Source: Ficedula albicollis (lineage: Eukaryota > Chordata > Aves > Passeriformes > Muscicapidae). Taken from it: 64,000 nt of DNA. The position numbers and the translations under genes were made by a program. The stretch's first letter is position 1. The number at the start of each line of letters is the position of its first letter. Shown piece after piece: positions 1-13,800 of the stretch. The stretch covers positions 107,027,174 through 107,091,173 of the forward strand of contig NC_021673.1 in the NCBI RefSeq assembly GCF_000247815.1. The letters run 5' to 3'. The notes beneath the pieces are model-generated. The model saw only the letters and a list, made by a program, of their open reading frames with translations, did no database searches and was not told the DNA's origin.

Positions 1-3000
1 GAATATTCCCTGGTAATATTTTTCATGAAAATATTTTAGTTCTTGGATTAACTTCAACTTTTTATCTTTTTTATATGACTTAAAAAATAGAAGTCCATAT
101 TTCTTAGTGGATTTTCCTCTGTCTCTGTTTAATGTGCCATCATTTTATTTATTTGCTTCTGGATCTTTGCTGTTATCAGTCTTCCCCAGTCTTACCCAAA
201 ATTACAGAAACCAGTGAATAAAGAGTAGTACTGTTGGATATCTATATGCCTTAGAGGAGATAGATCTAGAGCTAAAAGCCATCCTTTTCTTATTACTTAC
301 TAAGGTGAGGTGATCACCTTAAATGCAGACATCTGAAATTCAGAAAGTCAAACTAGGTCATGAGAGTTAGAAAATACTAATAAAGCCTGATGTGTATCTG
401 ATTTGAATCTTTTCTATCCAGGCAGAAAGAGAAACCAAGGGGCAATTATCTCAGAATGCCTTTACTATTTTGATATGGGACAAGACAATATAGTGATCTT
501 TTTCTTATGTCCAGCCTTAAGAAACCGCAAACAGAGGAACATATTTGCTTAGCTTGTTTTGAGTGAAAAGAAGGAGCCATTTATTTCTAAGCAGTCTCTA
601 TGGAGATCAAGGAAAGACCAATTAACTTTAGCTTAATCTACAAATCAGACTGCCTGTCAGTATCCCACAGAAAAACACTTCCTCACTACAGTGGCAAATT
701 GGTAAATAATCACCTCTCCATACTCCTTTCATTTGCTACTTTCTTCTCTATTTTTGGGTAGGGATGAAGATAAACTGTCTGTTTCCATGTCAGTCAGAAC
801 TGGTTGGGAGTACCGTAGTTTTGGATACATAAGGAAGAAATTCGAAAAGAGCCTTTTTGTCTGTCTGGATAGTTACTGAGACTCGGGATGTAATAAAGAG
901 TGCCAGCGGGAGTGAGGGTGACTAACTGATGATGCTTTTCCATATAAGTTACAGAAACAATGCAGTACTTTTAAACTCTGTAAATTCTATACTTTGAAAA
1001 TGAAAATCCTTCTCTTGTTGAAATAAACGGAAGTCACACACTTAACATTCTGCTCAGATATCCTGTTCCTCTGAGTCATCTAGTAAGACTGCTAAGCATT
1101 TCACATAATGAATACTTTATTCAAAGACAAAACATATACTTGACAGTTTATGTTTCAATGTATTTCATTAATAAATATTTATAGACATTTATTAAAAGTG
1201 TCTATTATCTGCCATATTTTTCAACATATTTGAAAGAGTATGTATTTCACTATCTTCCAAATACATTACCATATGTTTTATTTCTTCCAACATTCTCTTC
1301 CTACAGAATAGATTCTTTTTGAAAGTATATAGTAAGAAAATTCTTCTTTTTAGTAACTCTGATTCTTCCTCTTTCTGTTATCTATTTCTTTATGCCTGTC
1401 ATCCTCCCCTATTACCTATGAACTTGATACGGCAACTAAAGCTTTGAAAAATGCTCAAAGCTTGGAATTGCAAACAACATTTTTTGAATACAAAAATGTA
1501 TTTATCTTTGTGGAACTTACATAGTTCTATAAGTGTCTAACACCCTATAGAAGATATGTAATATATATACTGAAGTATGAAGCCATTATTATAAAAGCAG
1601 ACATGTCTGCAATGATTGATACAGAAGACATAACAAATCAGCTTCCATTTTGAATTCCAGACTTTTACTCACTCAGAACCCTCTGAAAAATGTTATTTTG
1701 ATGGAGACTAAAGGTGGTACCTGTTCATAAAACTTTGCTTGAATAAGATTTTATTGTTGGGATTCAAGAGTACTCTAGACAGGAACTAGGAACTCAAGAT
1801 AAATCCTAATGAAATATTCTTCTCTCACTGGAGCAGAAGTTATGAAGATTATGTCAAATATCCTTTGGCAACTATCAGAAAAATCCAAGGAGACTTCCAG
1901 TTTTGTACTCCAAGTACTGCTTTTAATACTTTGTATATGTGAAGCTGATAGGATCATCTCTCAGCCAAGGTATGATAGTATTCAGAGTAGTCTAGATAGA
2001 ACAAAATTGTCATTTCATATGTGCATCCCCAAGTTTTGGTAGACCCCATCGTGTTTGTCATAACTTAGAGCATCTTTTGGTCTACAGTATATCAGAGGAG
2101 GCTTTCATTATAGTCTGAAATATTTTAATTTTCTTATAGTTACTGTTTTCCATGCTCATTCATTTCAGAATAGAATATTATTAAAATATCGTATTTTCTG
2201 AAGGCATGTCTGTAGTGCAGAATCAAGGATGGCAAAGTGCAGAAAAACAATAAAAAAAGATTACAGAAATTCATCCCAAGTGGTGGGTCAACATTTTTGT
2301 TAGTGTTGAAGTTATGAAGAGAAATATCCCCAAAACATTTAATTTTCCCTTTCAGGCATCTAAGTGTCCTTTTGCCATGCAGTGAACCCCCTGACAGACA
2401 GTGTATGAATCATCCTGGTTATGAATCTCACACTCCTTGCTATGAGGAAGAATGAGAAGACAGATGAAAATGCACAGTGGAGACTCAAATCCTTGACATG
2501 ATTCTGGGCTGTTTCTCTAATGAGCCATGCAAGGGTTTACCCATCACCTGCCTCTGAAAAACTTGTGGAGCCCATGGGTTCCCTCATATCTCACCCTCAC
2601 CTCTAATGGCCAGAGCAAATGGAGACTATTTACCCCCTCAGGCTCACACATGTCCTTGTGAAATGTGTGAGAAGGATGTGGGATCAAGGGACATGTTCCT
2701 TGCCTCTTCAGATCTAAACCCGGTTGCATGCTTGCTCCTTTATTGATTCAATCACTACCTTCACAGTGCTTTGATTAAGGATCTAATCTAATCTCTTTCT
2801 AAAGTGAGTTTCTTAGTCATGCCCAGTCAGTGAGCTGTTGAGGTAGATTACTTCAATAAGGTGTTTGTTCATTTAAAGTAGAAGAAACATTTTCTTCTGG
2901 TTGCAAGAAGGATCTGTGAAGAAGGTGGATGGTGATGCTTTTTTTATTAGCTTTCAGTTAATCATAGACCAAATAATAAGCATTAAAGATGTAATATCTT

Positions 3001-6000
3001 AAGTGTCTGGATAAAACACGTGTCACAGCAGAAGAGAGAAAAATTCATCAGTTCTAAATAGACCAAGGGAAGCATACATGGTACAATGTGGTCTGATGCA
3101 TTGAATTCTTCAGGGATGTGCAAATAATTCAATATTCAGTTCAAAAAGAAGTGACAGCAAACAAATTGCTGTCTTTTGTGATAGGCACAGGCATTTCAGG
3201 CTGAAATATTTCCCACCTGTGTCTCATTGTGACAGTTATTAAATGGGGAAAATATGAACTGAACTTTTACTTGTTTTAATTCAAAGACACAGAAAACCAG
3301 AAAGCATTCCCAGTTCTTATCCTAGGTATCCTTTGACTAATTCCAAGCCTGCAGGCATGCAGCAGATCAGCCCTTTCAGCCAGTAATCAGTAAGCAGTTT
3401 GCCAATATTCAGATGAAGCATTAAGTTAGCAGGAAAAACATGTTTCCCATCAAAATGCTTTCCACTTTGTCATTGTTAGGGTTAAAAAAGGGGGGCTTGT
3501 GGAAAAACTTCATGTCTACAACTTTTGGGGGGTATATTTAGAGTATAATGTGGGGTGCCTCTTTTTCTGCATCTGATGGAATATAGGTCAGATAGCTCAC
3601 TTCTAATTTGATGTAGGTCTAGGATATGCTTATAGATATGGTTTCAATGGGATAACTTAGCAATTACCAATACTCAGCTATCTGTAAAATGTTCCACAGC
3701 AGTACTGCACACCTTTTGTACATTTCCTTTATATTCTTCAGTGCGTCGTTGCATCAGAAGTCTTTTCAAACTGCTTGTGTCGTGCTGAGGATACATGCAA
3801 AGAATTACATTCATCAGGAATGCTTTCTTGTGAATTATCTATACTATAATATTCTATGGACACATGCATTGCTACATACATTACTGCATATGTCAATACA
3901 TAATAATGAAACATAATAATGCAATATGTTATTCAGTGTCTTGCTACTTTGGGAGCTATACAATAATCTTCTGTGTTCACCCTATGAGGAGCAGCAGCTG
4001 AGCACCATATATGGTTCCATGCTTTCCAGTTGTGGGACAAGAACCTCTGCAAAAAACCAGCATTTTTTTCTGTCAACACTTACATCTAGGTTGATGAGAG
4101 ATTAAAAAAAAATTAAAAGTGTTTCTCTGCTGTAAAGCTTAATAGAGAAGATGTGGCAACAGAAAATGGGGTTTGTTCCTCCTGGCTGCTACCTAGAAAA
4201 CAAGTAGAGGTATAAATTGAATGTGTTAGTACAAAAGAGGTGAAATAAGCATTGACACACCCCCTTTCTGCTGAACTCTTTTGATATCATCACCTCTTTC
4301 TCTTATTTTATTCCCATTCTATTTGTGTTTACCCCTCATGCCATCTGACCGAATGGATAGTAAATACCTTAAAGAAGGGACAGGAGTTTTTTAAAAAGCT
4401 GCACACCTACATCAGTTCTGAGTTGATATTCTTAGGCACTATCATAAACACTTAATAATGACAACATTTATCAAACAATTGATGCAAAGGTGACCTATTT
4501 TTAAGTAAATATTTCTCTAGGACATATTCATCCTGGGGGTTTATTGCATGCAGTAGGACACAGACTGAGTAAATCCTTTTCTTTGAGGATGTTAAGAGTC
4601 AGAAAGGCAGAAATCAGCCTCCACATCCTTCCTGTATATCTTCCTTCCCTTCTACTCCACTCTCCTCTCTCTCCATCTGCTCCATCTGAAGTTGCCTCCA
4701 TGTCTCAAGGATAATTTCCTGATATTCACTAGCAAGGAGAATCTTTTTAAATTAACATCTTTCCACACATATAATGTGCACCTCACATGATCCATCCTAC
4801 TTCAAAGTACCCTTCCCTGACAACAAATTAAGCTGGACCTGCACAGAACCAACATAACTGGGAGCAGAAATAGAGAACATTAGAGGCAGGGGTCTAATAC
4901 AGGAGCAGGATATGTGAGCAGGGAATTTACTATAACAGTGGTGTTGGTAGAGTAAAAAGCCAGTGCTTGATTATACTGGGCTAGAGTTTCCTGCTCAGGT
5001 GTCTAATCCACTCTACAATTAAATTCTTTTTTTATTTGTAAAGATGAGAAGAAATTATAATAGTGACTAGTCTGTATTTTGCAGCTTTTATTAAAATGAT
5101 TGGGTTGAAGCAGAATATGGAATAGGAAGCAATCAAGGAGAACAATGAAAAGATTGGTGAATAAAAAGGGCAAATTCTTTCAAAGCACTGAAAAATTCCA
5201 TGAAAACTCAGGGTGACAATTCTCTGAGGCCATCACGTGAGACACTGACCTAAAAATTAGATCCCTGTGATAGGGACCTTGCTCAGTCTAATGTGAGAAA
5301 CATGCAGTCTCATTTATGATACTTTTCTATCTGTTGGAATCCCTTGTATGAATTATCCTCTTTTCAGGAGGAAGGCAGGAAACGTAGAAGGTTTATTTAT
5401 GCCAGACTGGTACTGCACTCTAAAATTTATCAAGTGCTCGTCTATTTTTCACTGGCAGCAGAAGGAATAACTACAGCAAATAAAGGAAAATTTTAAAAAA
5501 GAAAGGAAATAAAACAGTAAAAAAAAAAATCTGTGGTCAGTATTAATGATCTATTTTCCTCTTCTTAATTAATTTTAATTTCCATATTCATAGTGGAAAT
5601 ATGATGTTGCTAGCCAGTCTACTTGATCACACTATTTCCTTAATATTTTTATTTATTTTTCTATTCTTATTCTTGATGCTCTTGATAACTGTGTAACATC
5701 CAACATGCTAAATTGGCTGAGATATGAAAGTCCCTGTAGCCTCAGATTCTGGAGCTGAGAACTAGGTCAAGTATTTCAATAAATGCTGTGTCTAGATGAA
5801 ATAATAGACATCAAAAATTAATGAACAACCAAACTATGTTGATCTAAGGTTTCTGATAGTCCCTAATTAAGTAGACCACTCCTACACATATTCTTGAAAT
5901 AGTCTTCTCAAAGTGCTAATTAATAAGCACGAATCTCCTCTGACATATGTAGAAGCATTTAAAAAAATATGCTTCTAACTTCCCATGAGACCTGAGCACT

Positions 6001-6849
6001 GTACAGATATGTGGCCAACTGGTTTAAACCAAAAAAGACAATTTAATATAGATTTGGAAGTAGTGTTTTTCTATTTCATTATCAACAGATTGTTAGCAAA
6101 ACCTGGGTTAGATTCTGGTATGCTTACTTGTGTAAGAGGAACAATGTATACAATTTATGCTGTATCTGAAAATGCCTATTCTGAATTCAAACAAAACCCA
6201 CTGGTGGATAAACGTATCTCTTATCAGAGTTAGAGCATCAGATTCTGATATTCACTAATGCTGAGGTGATGACAGCTTGCTACTCTGAGCATGTTTGCAA
6301 ACATAGGCTCGCAATTCACTGATGTAATGAGTGAAAAACTCCACTTGGAAACACTGGGCTGCATTCTGATCCCCGTTTCACCAGCTGATGGCCAGAAGGA
6401 AGAGGAAAGCATTATTCACACCGAGCCTTCCGGCGGGGGTCATACCTGCAGTGCCTGGGCTGAGAAGGATGCAAACCTTGCTTCTCATGTCATCTGAGTA
6501 GGTTCAGCTGGAGCCCACTAGAGCTGCATCAAATAATTTCCAGCACCAATGAGATACAAGATGGGTGCCACTAACAACTCACTGGTACTGCAAAGGGTGA
6601 GGATGCCACAAGCACAGGCCTATGATGCATGTGTGCAGGGCAAAGCTGTTCTGTACTTGCTAAGCCCAGTCCCAGTGCTGCCATGATACCTCATCCCCTG
6701 GCAGAAGCTGATCTGGGTCATAATATGTGCCTAGGCTTTGTCTACTTTGGCTTTTGCTTTAATAATACCAATAAAAATAGTAACAGCAATAATTCACCAT
6801 TAATTACAATATAACAGTAGTGAAAAACAGTCATATTCCCTATTCACCA
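1..6849. other. Unannotated AT-rich non-coding stretch
   Basis: No gene, RNA gene or recognisable transposon is visible here. The sequence is AT-rich with many short A and T runs. The longest open frame is about 82 codons (5985-6233, plus) and resembles no family I know. No tandem duplication above about 30 bp was noticed. It is best read as intergenic or intronic sequence. Confidence 0.7.
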
Positions 6850-7060
6850 AAAAATGTCTGCACTGAGTCAGACCAAAGGTTCTTTTACCCTCGTGCTATC
6901 TCCTGACACTGGTCTGGACAAATGTTTGGGGCTGTTTAATCACTAGGACACATGCAATAGATGTAAAGTTCACTAGGCCCTTCTCCAGCTTAGTCCAGCT
7001 GGGAATTGGCCCACTCTTGCTAAGCAGCCCACTGCAAACCCCCGTGCTCTCTACATGAAA
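6850..7060 (-). mobile_element. Probable ancient CR1/L3-type LINE 3' fragment
   Basis: The plus strand reads ctgagtcagaccaaaggttc at about 6862, followed by a segment like cctgacactggtctgg. This matches my memory of the antisense 3' end of old reptile and bird CR1 copies, where sense elements end in a GGTCTGACCC-type motif. The copy is heavily diverged and both borders are approximate. The assignment rests on recall of the consensus; a repeat-library comparison would decide it. Confidence 0.45.
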
Positions 7061-7378
7061 TCTCACTGCCTACTGAGCGTGCTATTTACATCTGGATGTA
7101 AACATGCAACTTGATATTGCATACAAATTTCAACAAAAAGCAACATCCAGAATTAATATGTTTCTGACAACTAGGTAGCCTTTTAAAATTTTTATCCATG
7201 CAACTTCTAACTTTGTTCCGTTTAGTTTGAGGATATGGTGCCTGCATAATAGACTGCCTTTAAAACAAGAAAGAGTTTTGTCTTGGACTAAGTTTACATG
7301 CAAGTATAAGATGTTGAGTATCTTGCAAGTTTTTTACAGAGCTCAAACATCAAATCCCTGCCCACCAGCAAGCATTTT

Positions 7379-7467
7379 GTTTTACAAAAGCCAGTGATGA
7401 GAATAATAATCATAACCTCAAGTTTTACAAAAGCCAGTGATGAGAATAATAATAATCATAACCTCAG
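7379..7467. repeat. Two-copy tandem duplication, 43-bp unit
   Basis: Copy 1 starts at 7379 and copy 2 at 7422, both with gttttacaaaagccagtgat. The copies are identical except that copy 2 has one extra aat in a short AAT run, so an ancestral 43-bp unit was duplicated and then one copy slipped by a triplet. Confidence 0.95.
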
Positions 7468-9722
7468 CCAAGAGGATTGATTAGTGCAGGATAGCACCAC
7501 ACACAAAGCTGTTGAGCACAGTACAGCAGGCAGAAATGTTACTCAAGCCTGTGCAAGGAAATACTTGCTCGAAAAATTCACAGGTAATGTACTAGATATC
7601 AAAAGAAGAGGTTGCAGCATTGACATTTATTCTTACGTATGACCATGAATATTTCATGGTCAAGCAGATTAAAACCTGTCAGAAGTAATTATTCTGAGCT
7701 GTTTACTACTAAATCCTCTGCTAAGTCGAAGCTGCATTTTCCATATTGTTTTGATGCAGAAAATAGTAAATATATTTAAATCAACCAAATCAGGACATAT
7801 ATAGCATGTGTTCAACTAAACTATTTAACACTGATGAGAAAAAGTAGTAGTTGTGTGGATTTAATGTAATTAATTATTGTTGCTAAGTATTAAAATAGCT
7901 GCAAACAAATTTTCCAGCAATTCTTTTATGCTCAGAAAAACAAGCTGAGTTTGAAAACAAGAAAAAAATAATTTTTTTGGGAAAGTCTCATCTAAGTTAA
8001 CTCAAGCTACTCCCCTCATCCCCCCAATTCAAACATACATTTGTCCTCATCTCACCTCTGAATCATCTGTTCAATCTGCCCTTTCTCCATCATGCTGTGC
8101 TGAACTCATTGCTTCAGTCATATGAAATAGGAAGCTGGGAGACAGAAATGTTTTTGCGCAATACGCTGGCCGGCTCCCATTCAGGAACAGTAAAATAAAA
8201 AATATATGAAAGGACGTCAGCCACCCTATTATGGATAGAGGGACATATCCTTCCAACGAGCTAGGCTTACAAGTAAGAATCAAAGACTCGGTATTTGGAA
8301 GAAAAAAAAGTATCTTTTTAATCTAATGATGCAGGGTGTTGATTCGAAAAACAGCCTAGTACTCAAGATGTTCTTCATGCTATGCTTGCTTTTGAGTAAC
8401 AGGTGAACTGGAGCCTCTCACAGACAGTATCCATTGAGGGAGTGCTTTTATGCCCCTGCAGCATTTTCATGCTCGTTTATAAAGAGCTGCTTTACCCTGC
8501 TGCAAACTCCCAAGAGGAGCCAGTGGAACATAGTGGGAGGCAGGCAGCACTCGGGATAAAGGTGTGAGAGTGTCTCCCAGCAGGATGACTCCCAGGCCAT
8601 TTAGCAGCTCTCCTCTAAGTACAACAGATTAAAAAAACCCACCACCCTACCAACTGTGGCTATCCCCAAATTCCAAACACTTCAGGGAGTATATAGTTTG
8701 TATTTGTCCTTCATAGCTCTTGACATGATAAGGTCTAGTTATTAGTTTCAGGCAACTGGAAGACTTGCACTTTGTGGCAGCTTTGACTTCTTTTCCAGGA
8801 ACTGGAAGAGAGTGATTCTTCCTCCCAGCTGGGGATTTAATGATTTTGATATTAACTTGGGTTCATTGCTTTTCTTCAAGTATTTTGCATTCTTTAGTTC
8901 TAGATAATTGTCCATCAGGGCAATTATAGAAAACAGCACAGCCTGGACCCCCAAAGTAGTGAAAACTCAATATTTTAAATTAAATCCACACCAACTGCGA
9001 GGTCTCAGCTCCTTGAAAATTAAAATCACAGTTCCTTCTTTCATGTTGTTTTTATCAAATCAGAATTTAGGGACTGGAAGAATTTTTTATACTAGTATAT
9101 TTAACTTTGAGGGCGGAATTGCCAGCCATTGAAGCTAGTGCTTCCTAACTCAGAGCAATTTCTCTTCTAGGTAGGATTGAAAAAAACCCATATTTTCATT
9201 GATAGATTCTTATTCATGCCAAATGTAAGCATTTCATAATGCTGAGGAAACTCCTGGAGCACAAAAACAAATGAGAGAGATGGGCTTATGGAATCTCCTT
9301 GCCATTCAGGTAAAAAAAACCCCACAAATGACTGTGAATTTGATATCTGTTAAAACATTACTATATTTTTATTTTTTCTCACAAAATTAAGCAGTAAGTT
9401 CTATACCACAGGGGCAAACATAGGTACAGAATGTTAAGTGCTGAGAACCCATGCAGGATAAGTACTAGGCACTGGATCTCTCATGAAATATTATGACTAT
9501 TGACGAATATTAGTGGAAAAATCAGAAGAATTATTATTTTTTTTTCTTTTTGCTATCACATTATAAGAAAAAAAAGTCCTATTATATAGGAAATTTCCTT
9601 CTCAACAAATAATTTGATGTTAAAAACAATTAATGGAGCAGAAAGATCTAAAATTCACTATGAAGAATAAATTATAGTACTAAGCAGCTATTGTTGACAT
9701 TAATTTGGTTTTATGACTTCAC
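7468..9722. other. Unannotated non-coding stretch
   Basis: No gene or repeat recognised. A perfect 9-bp-arm hairpin lies at 7641-7661. Open frames do not exceed about 75 codons. Around 8440-8620 the base composition is less AT-rich, but no known element was identified there. Confidence 0.65.
7641..7661. repeat. Perfect short inverted repeat (hairpin)
   Basis: The arms gaccatgaa and ttcatggtc are exact reverse complements separated by tat, giving a 9-bp stem with a 3-nt loop. No function is implied by the flanks. Confidence 0.8.
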
Positions 9723-9912
9723 ACTAACTCAAATACAGGTAATTTCAATGTACTATGACAGAAAAACAAAAAAAATTATGGTCCTTTATATTCTGTGTGT
9801 CACATGATGCGATTCTTGCTAACTCAAATACAGGTAATTTCAATGTACTACGACAGAAAAACAAAAAAAATTATGGTCCTCTATATTCTGTGTGTCACAT
9901 GGTGCGATTCTT
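9723..9912. repeat. Two-copy tandem duplication, 96-bp unit
   Basis: Copies start at 9723 and 9819 with ctaactcaaatacaggtaat. Three substitutions separate them (ctatgac/ctacgac, ctttata/ctctata, catgatg/catggtg), about 97% identity. Each copy carries an eight-A run. Copy 2 ends just before a CR1/SINE 3' tail. Confidence 0.95.
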
Positions 9913-9927
9913 TTGCTGTCCTGTCAG

Positions 9928-9990
9928 GAACAGGAGCTGGAGCTCGATGATCCTTGTGGGCCCCTTCCTACTCAGGGTATTCTATGATTC
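9928..9990 (+). mobile_element. CR1/SINE 3' tail, plus strand
   Basis: The stretch reads ggagctggagctcgatgatc, then ccttgtgggccccttccta, then ends near attctatgattctt. This is the characteristic 3' end of avian CR1-mobilised elements. It closely matches the reverse complement of the tail of the SINE at 49559-49702. Only about 60 bp is recognisable, so the copy is extremely 5'-truncated and could derive from a CR1 or from the SINE. Confidence 0.75.
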
Positions 9991-9992
9991 TT

Positions 9993-10692
9993 CATTTTCC
10001 AAAACATGGTATTAGAATATCTATGCTATCAAAAAATTATTAGCCTGGAAAAAAAATTCTATTTTTCTCTTCATCACTGTAAATAGAAATAAAGTACCCA
10101 TGGAAAATATGTCTAGTGTAGTCTTCAGGCTTTTTTTCTGACCTAAACAGCTGGCTGCAAGATATATATGTATTATCACAGAAACACATTATTACTTCCA
10201 CTCCACTAACCAAAATGTCTAAATGCAGATTGCCAGGGACATGGTTTCTACTCATAGTTTTGTTGTTTGGAGAGTTGTTTGATGAGACTGGGTAGTGATT
10301 TCTGATATACAGTATTCCAGCCTAATAAGGAAAATGACCAGTGCCACCACCAAAAAACCCAGAAGAATATTGAGTTCAGAATTAAAGTAAAATTTAAAAT
10401 AATTCCATATGTTTTAGAAAATGTACATTTACATGCAAAGTACTTTTAGTAGTTTAATTTAAGGCTTGGATACAGGCATCACTTATGGAGTCTATGGACA
10501 AAAAAGAAAACAAAACTGAATATTTTGTTTCTTTTGTTCCAGAATGTTTATTCCAAAGCATTCCAGAATGCTTTGGTACAGTGATCAAAGGTAGATGTGC
10601 ATGAACATCTCAGTGCACCGTTTGACCTTTGATTATCACATTGTTTCTTGCTCTTCTAGATGACACTCCTTTGTTAAATCAGAACTTTCCTC
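9993..10692. other. Unannotated non-coding stretch
   Basis: No gene or repeat recognised. Near 10537-10576 the words ccagaatg and attccagaatgctt recur as a small local repeat, not annotated separately. Confidence 0.6.
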
Positions 10693-10798
10693 CTGACCCA
10701 TGTGGGTCAGCTGGATCACTTTGTTAAACTTCAATGTTATTACGGGCTGACCCATGTGGGTCAGCTGGATCACTTTGTAAAACTTCAATGTTATTACA
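10693..10798. repeat. Two-copy tandem duplication, 54-bp unit containing a palindrome
   Basis: Units start at 10693 and 10747. Each begins with ctgacccatgtgggtcag, an inverted repeat with 8-bp arms (ctgaccca / tgggtcag) around a 2-bp centre. The copies differ by gtt/gta and in the last few bases of the unit. Confidence 0.95.
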
Positions 10799-10800
10799 GA

Positions 10801-13800
10801 GCAAATAGCGAGAAAAAATGGAATGCTGCATGCCAGTCCACTGGGCAAGAGTGAGGAACGCAGACTTGCAGGGCTTTACTGCCCTGTTGGAGATTGTCCC
10901 TGTGAAGGGAGGAGCCTGGGGTCAGAGGACACCTCTGCAGGGCACAGCAGGGAAAGCAGCCAATATTGCTTGAATCAGAAAAGTGCTGCAAGTTACTCCT
11001 CAATAGTTGTTGGTAGCAATGCTGCAAATGTGGTCTTCCAGTTGCCATGGTTACAAGCAGACTTTCATACAGACTGGTAGCAAAAAAGTGCCCTCCAGTT
11101 ATTTGTTGCCTGTTTCACACGTTCCCCACTTTTCATAATGATTTATTCCAATTGCCTAGCACTTCTCATAGAAATATTCATCACCGTCTGGGGCTCAGTT
11201 TTTCATTCTTCTTCAGCTTCCACTAATAATTCAGGACATTGAAGAACTGGAACAAATAGTAATGTTTTAACATTTTTTTAAATACAGCAATTACCTAGAT
11301 GTTAACAGGTTAATTTTGTAGAAAATTTAGGTTTTAAGACAGGATTTCAGCCATACATGACTTTTCTTTTTCCTTTTCCCCCCTATACGTAAATATGTTA
11401 ATAAATCATTAGCAAATTAATCTCCTTATCTAGCTTTTCAGAACTCTTTGTCAGCCTCTGTGCCTACTGCAGACCACATAGACAAAACTGTAAACTAAAG
11501 TGAGAGCTGACTTAACTATTTTCAGTTCACAAAATTTAAAAATTGCAAAGACATAGACCAGGAGAAATAATTGAAACTGTTTTTTCCTAGAGCTGTTGTA
11601 ATGATGTACCAGATATACTATTACTAGGAAAGTACCACAAGGTCTGTATCACTATTTAAGCATATAGTAAGGCTTTTTCACTACAATTGATATGTGGATT
11701 TTGTTCCCTAACTTGGTCCCTGGACTGAATATTTACCCTGGACAGAAGAAATTCCAGGATGACTCTAGGATCTTTCTCTGTGCGTTGGTATAGCTTGAGA
11801 AAGTAAAGTTACAGCCTGAGAGTCAAGATTCAAATTTTTTGTGAGGATTTCATTGCACTGAATGACTCAAACTACAGAGACCCTTCAGGTAGCATCAGGT
11901 CACCTTCAAGCCATGACCATCTCATGAGAAAAAGAGCAAACTGCATCTTCCCATGAGAGTAACGTCCCAGGAGAGACTGACTGGGTAAGGCACTTCCTCT
12001 CTGTTCCTTCAAATGCAACGCAGATTTGTCAAAAAGAGGCTTCTGGCACTGAGAGAGTCAGGGAGAGCTATTTGAAGTCCTCAACGTGTATCTTCACTGA
12101 CAACCCTTCAGTAGCACTCAACATGCAATCTACTATCTGTAATTGTCTCTTGACTTCAGTAGTTGAACATCTGTCTGCTGGGGATAATAGCATTTTTAAA
12201 GTTAATCTGTATTTGCACAAGCTCTACAGGAGCTGTTTATCAAAGCTTATTAGATGCTTGAATTGCTGAGTCTGTCGTATGGCTTTTATTTTTCTTTAAT
12301 TATAAGCAATACAGCAAGTAATTTCCCTAGCAGAAAGAAGTCTCCTCTGTATTATTATAATTTTATAATAGATGCAGTAACAAGTCTCGGTAATTTGACA
12401 ATGTCCTTCTACATGTTTTAAACACTTCCTTCCCAGCAGGTTTTTGTTTTCATGAAACACAGTCTTTCCCACTCCATTCTTTCACATCACTCCTTCCACT
12501 GCAGATAATACTTGTTGGTGTGGAAAAGCGCAGTATATTAAAGTTACCACACTCATCCCCTGGGCAGAGTTCAAGGTGAATCAGCAGATCCTTTTCTGGG
12601 GGGAAGCATGAGGAGCTCCATTCAATGCAGCACCTGTTGCATCTGCCAGTGCCTGTGGGTAAACTGTGGCACAGAATGGCAAGGGGATTTTGACCCAGAC
12701 CGAGGACATTTCGAGGACTAAATGACCACTACAGGGGGAAACATGAAGCCAGGTCCTTCCAGTCACACATAAAAGCAAATCATCAAAGAGAAAGCTTTTA
12801 GTCTGTGCTTGCTCTGTGTAAGTTCACACCTGTAATTAGTCTTTGGTGCATTTTGCACAGGTCTGGGTTGTCATGCCGTGTTTTGAATTCCTTTCTTATT
12901 TTCTTACCATTTTATTTTCCTCTCAACATAGTCTCAACTACCATGTCAAATAAAGTTCCCTAAAGTCATCACTTCTCCAAGGGTTTGCGGCTATTCTGGC
13001 AAGTTTTATGTCATGATTTGAATTGAAAAGAAAATTATGATTATTATTGTTACTTTGTTACTGTTATTATTACCCCTGAAAAGAGAATTGGCTTTAGTAT
13101 TGCCAAGGATGGCTGGGAATGTAAATTTCAGGGAGCTGACGGGACTCCTATGGAATCTCAGCTAGATTTTAAAGATGTTGCTTTTGTAGGGAGCAATGTC
13201 AGTATTGCTGCCTGTCCCATCCAAGGAATGAGTTTCACTACTGGAATAGATGACAGTAGTCAGGGAAATGACAATCATGTGATGTCCTGTATTGCAAAAA
13301 TCAAATCTCCAGTTTGCCACTTAGATTTTGAGGCAGCTCCAGAAAACTAGCCTTTATTTTTCAGAATTTCTGTTTTTCATTTTGGACATCTATGGCTTCA
13401 AATACCTTTCCTGATCTATCTTTCAACCAGTATTTAGCACCTTCTAAAAAGAGTGGTGCTTAACTGATTTTTAAAATACTGACCAAAGAAACCTTTGACC
13501 AAGTCAAACGGGCAGTGTACTATTAATGCATAAAGATGTTTATTCTCAGTCTTTCAGATGGGTCCTGAAGTACGAAGAACATGAAAATAAGTAAACCATA
13601 GTACCTTTTCCAAGAGTTGAGCAATTTAAGAGGTCTCACTTTTGTCCAAATATTGACAAAATGGCAGTGCCTACTCAATCCTGTCTTACCAGAGGGGAGG
13701 AGTTATTAAGACACTCTTCGAACACAGAGAGAATAACAAATTATCAGGAGGAAGACTGAGTTGTGAAGTTGCTGTCACAGCTCTCCAGTATATTGGAGTA

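Noticed and set aside
12655..12760. Possible MIR SINE (taaactgtggcacagaatgg resembles the MIR core)
   Set aside because: Similarity covers only about 20 bp and could be chance; no borders or tRNA head are seen.
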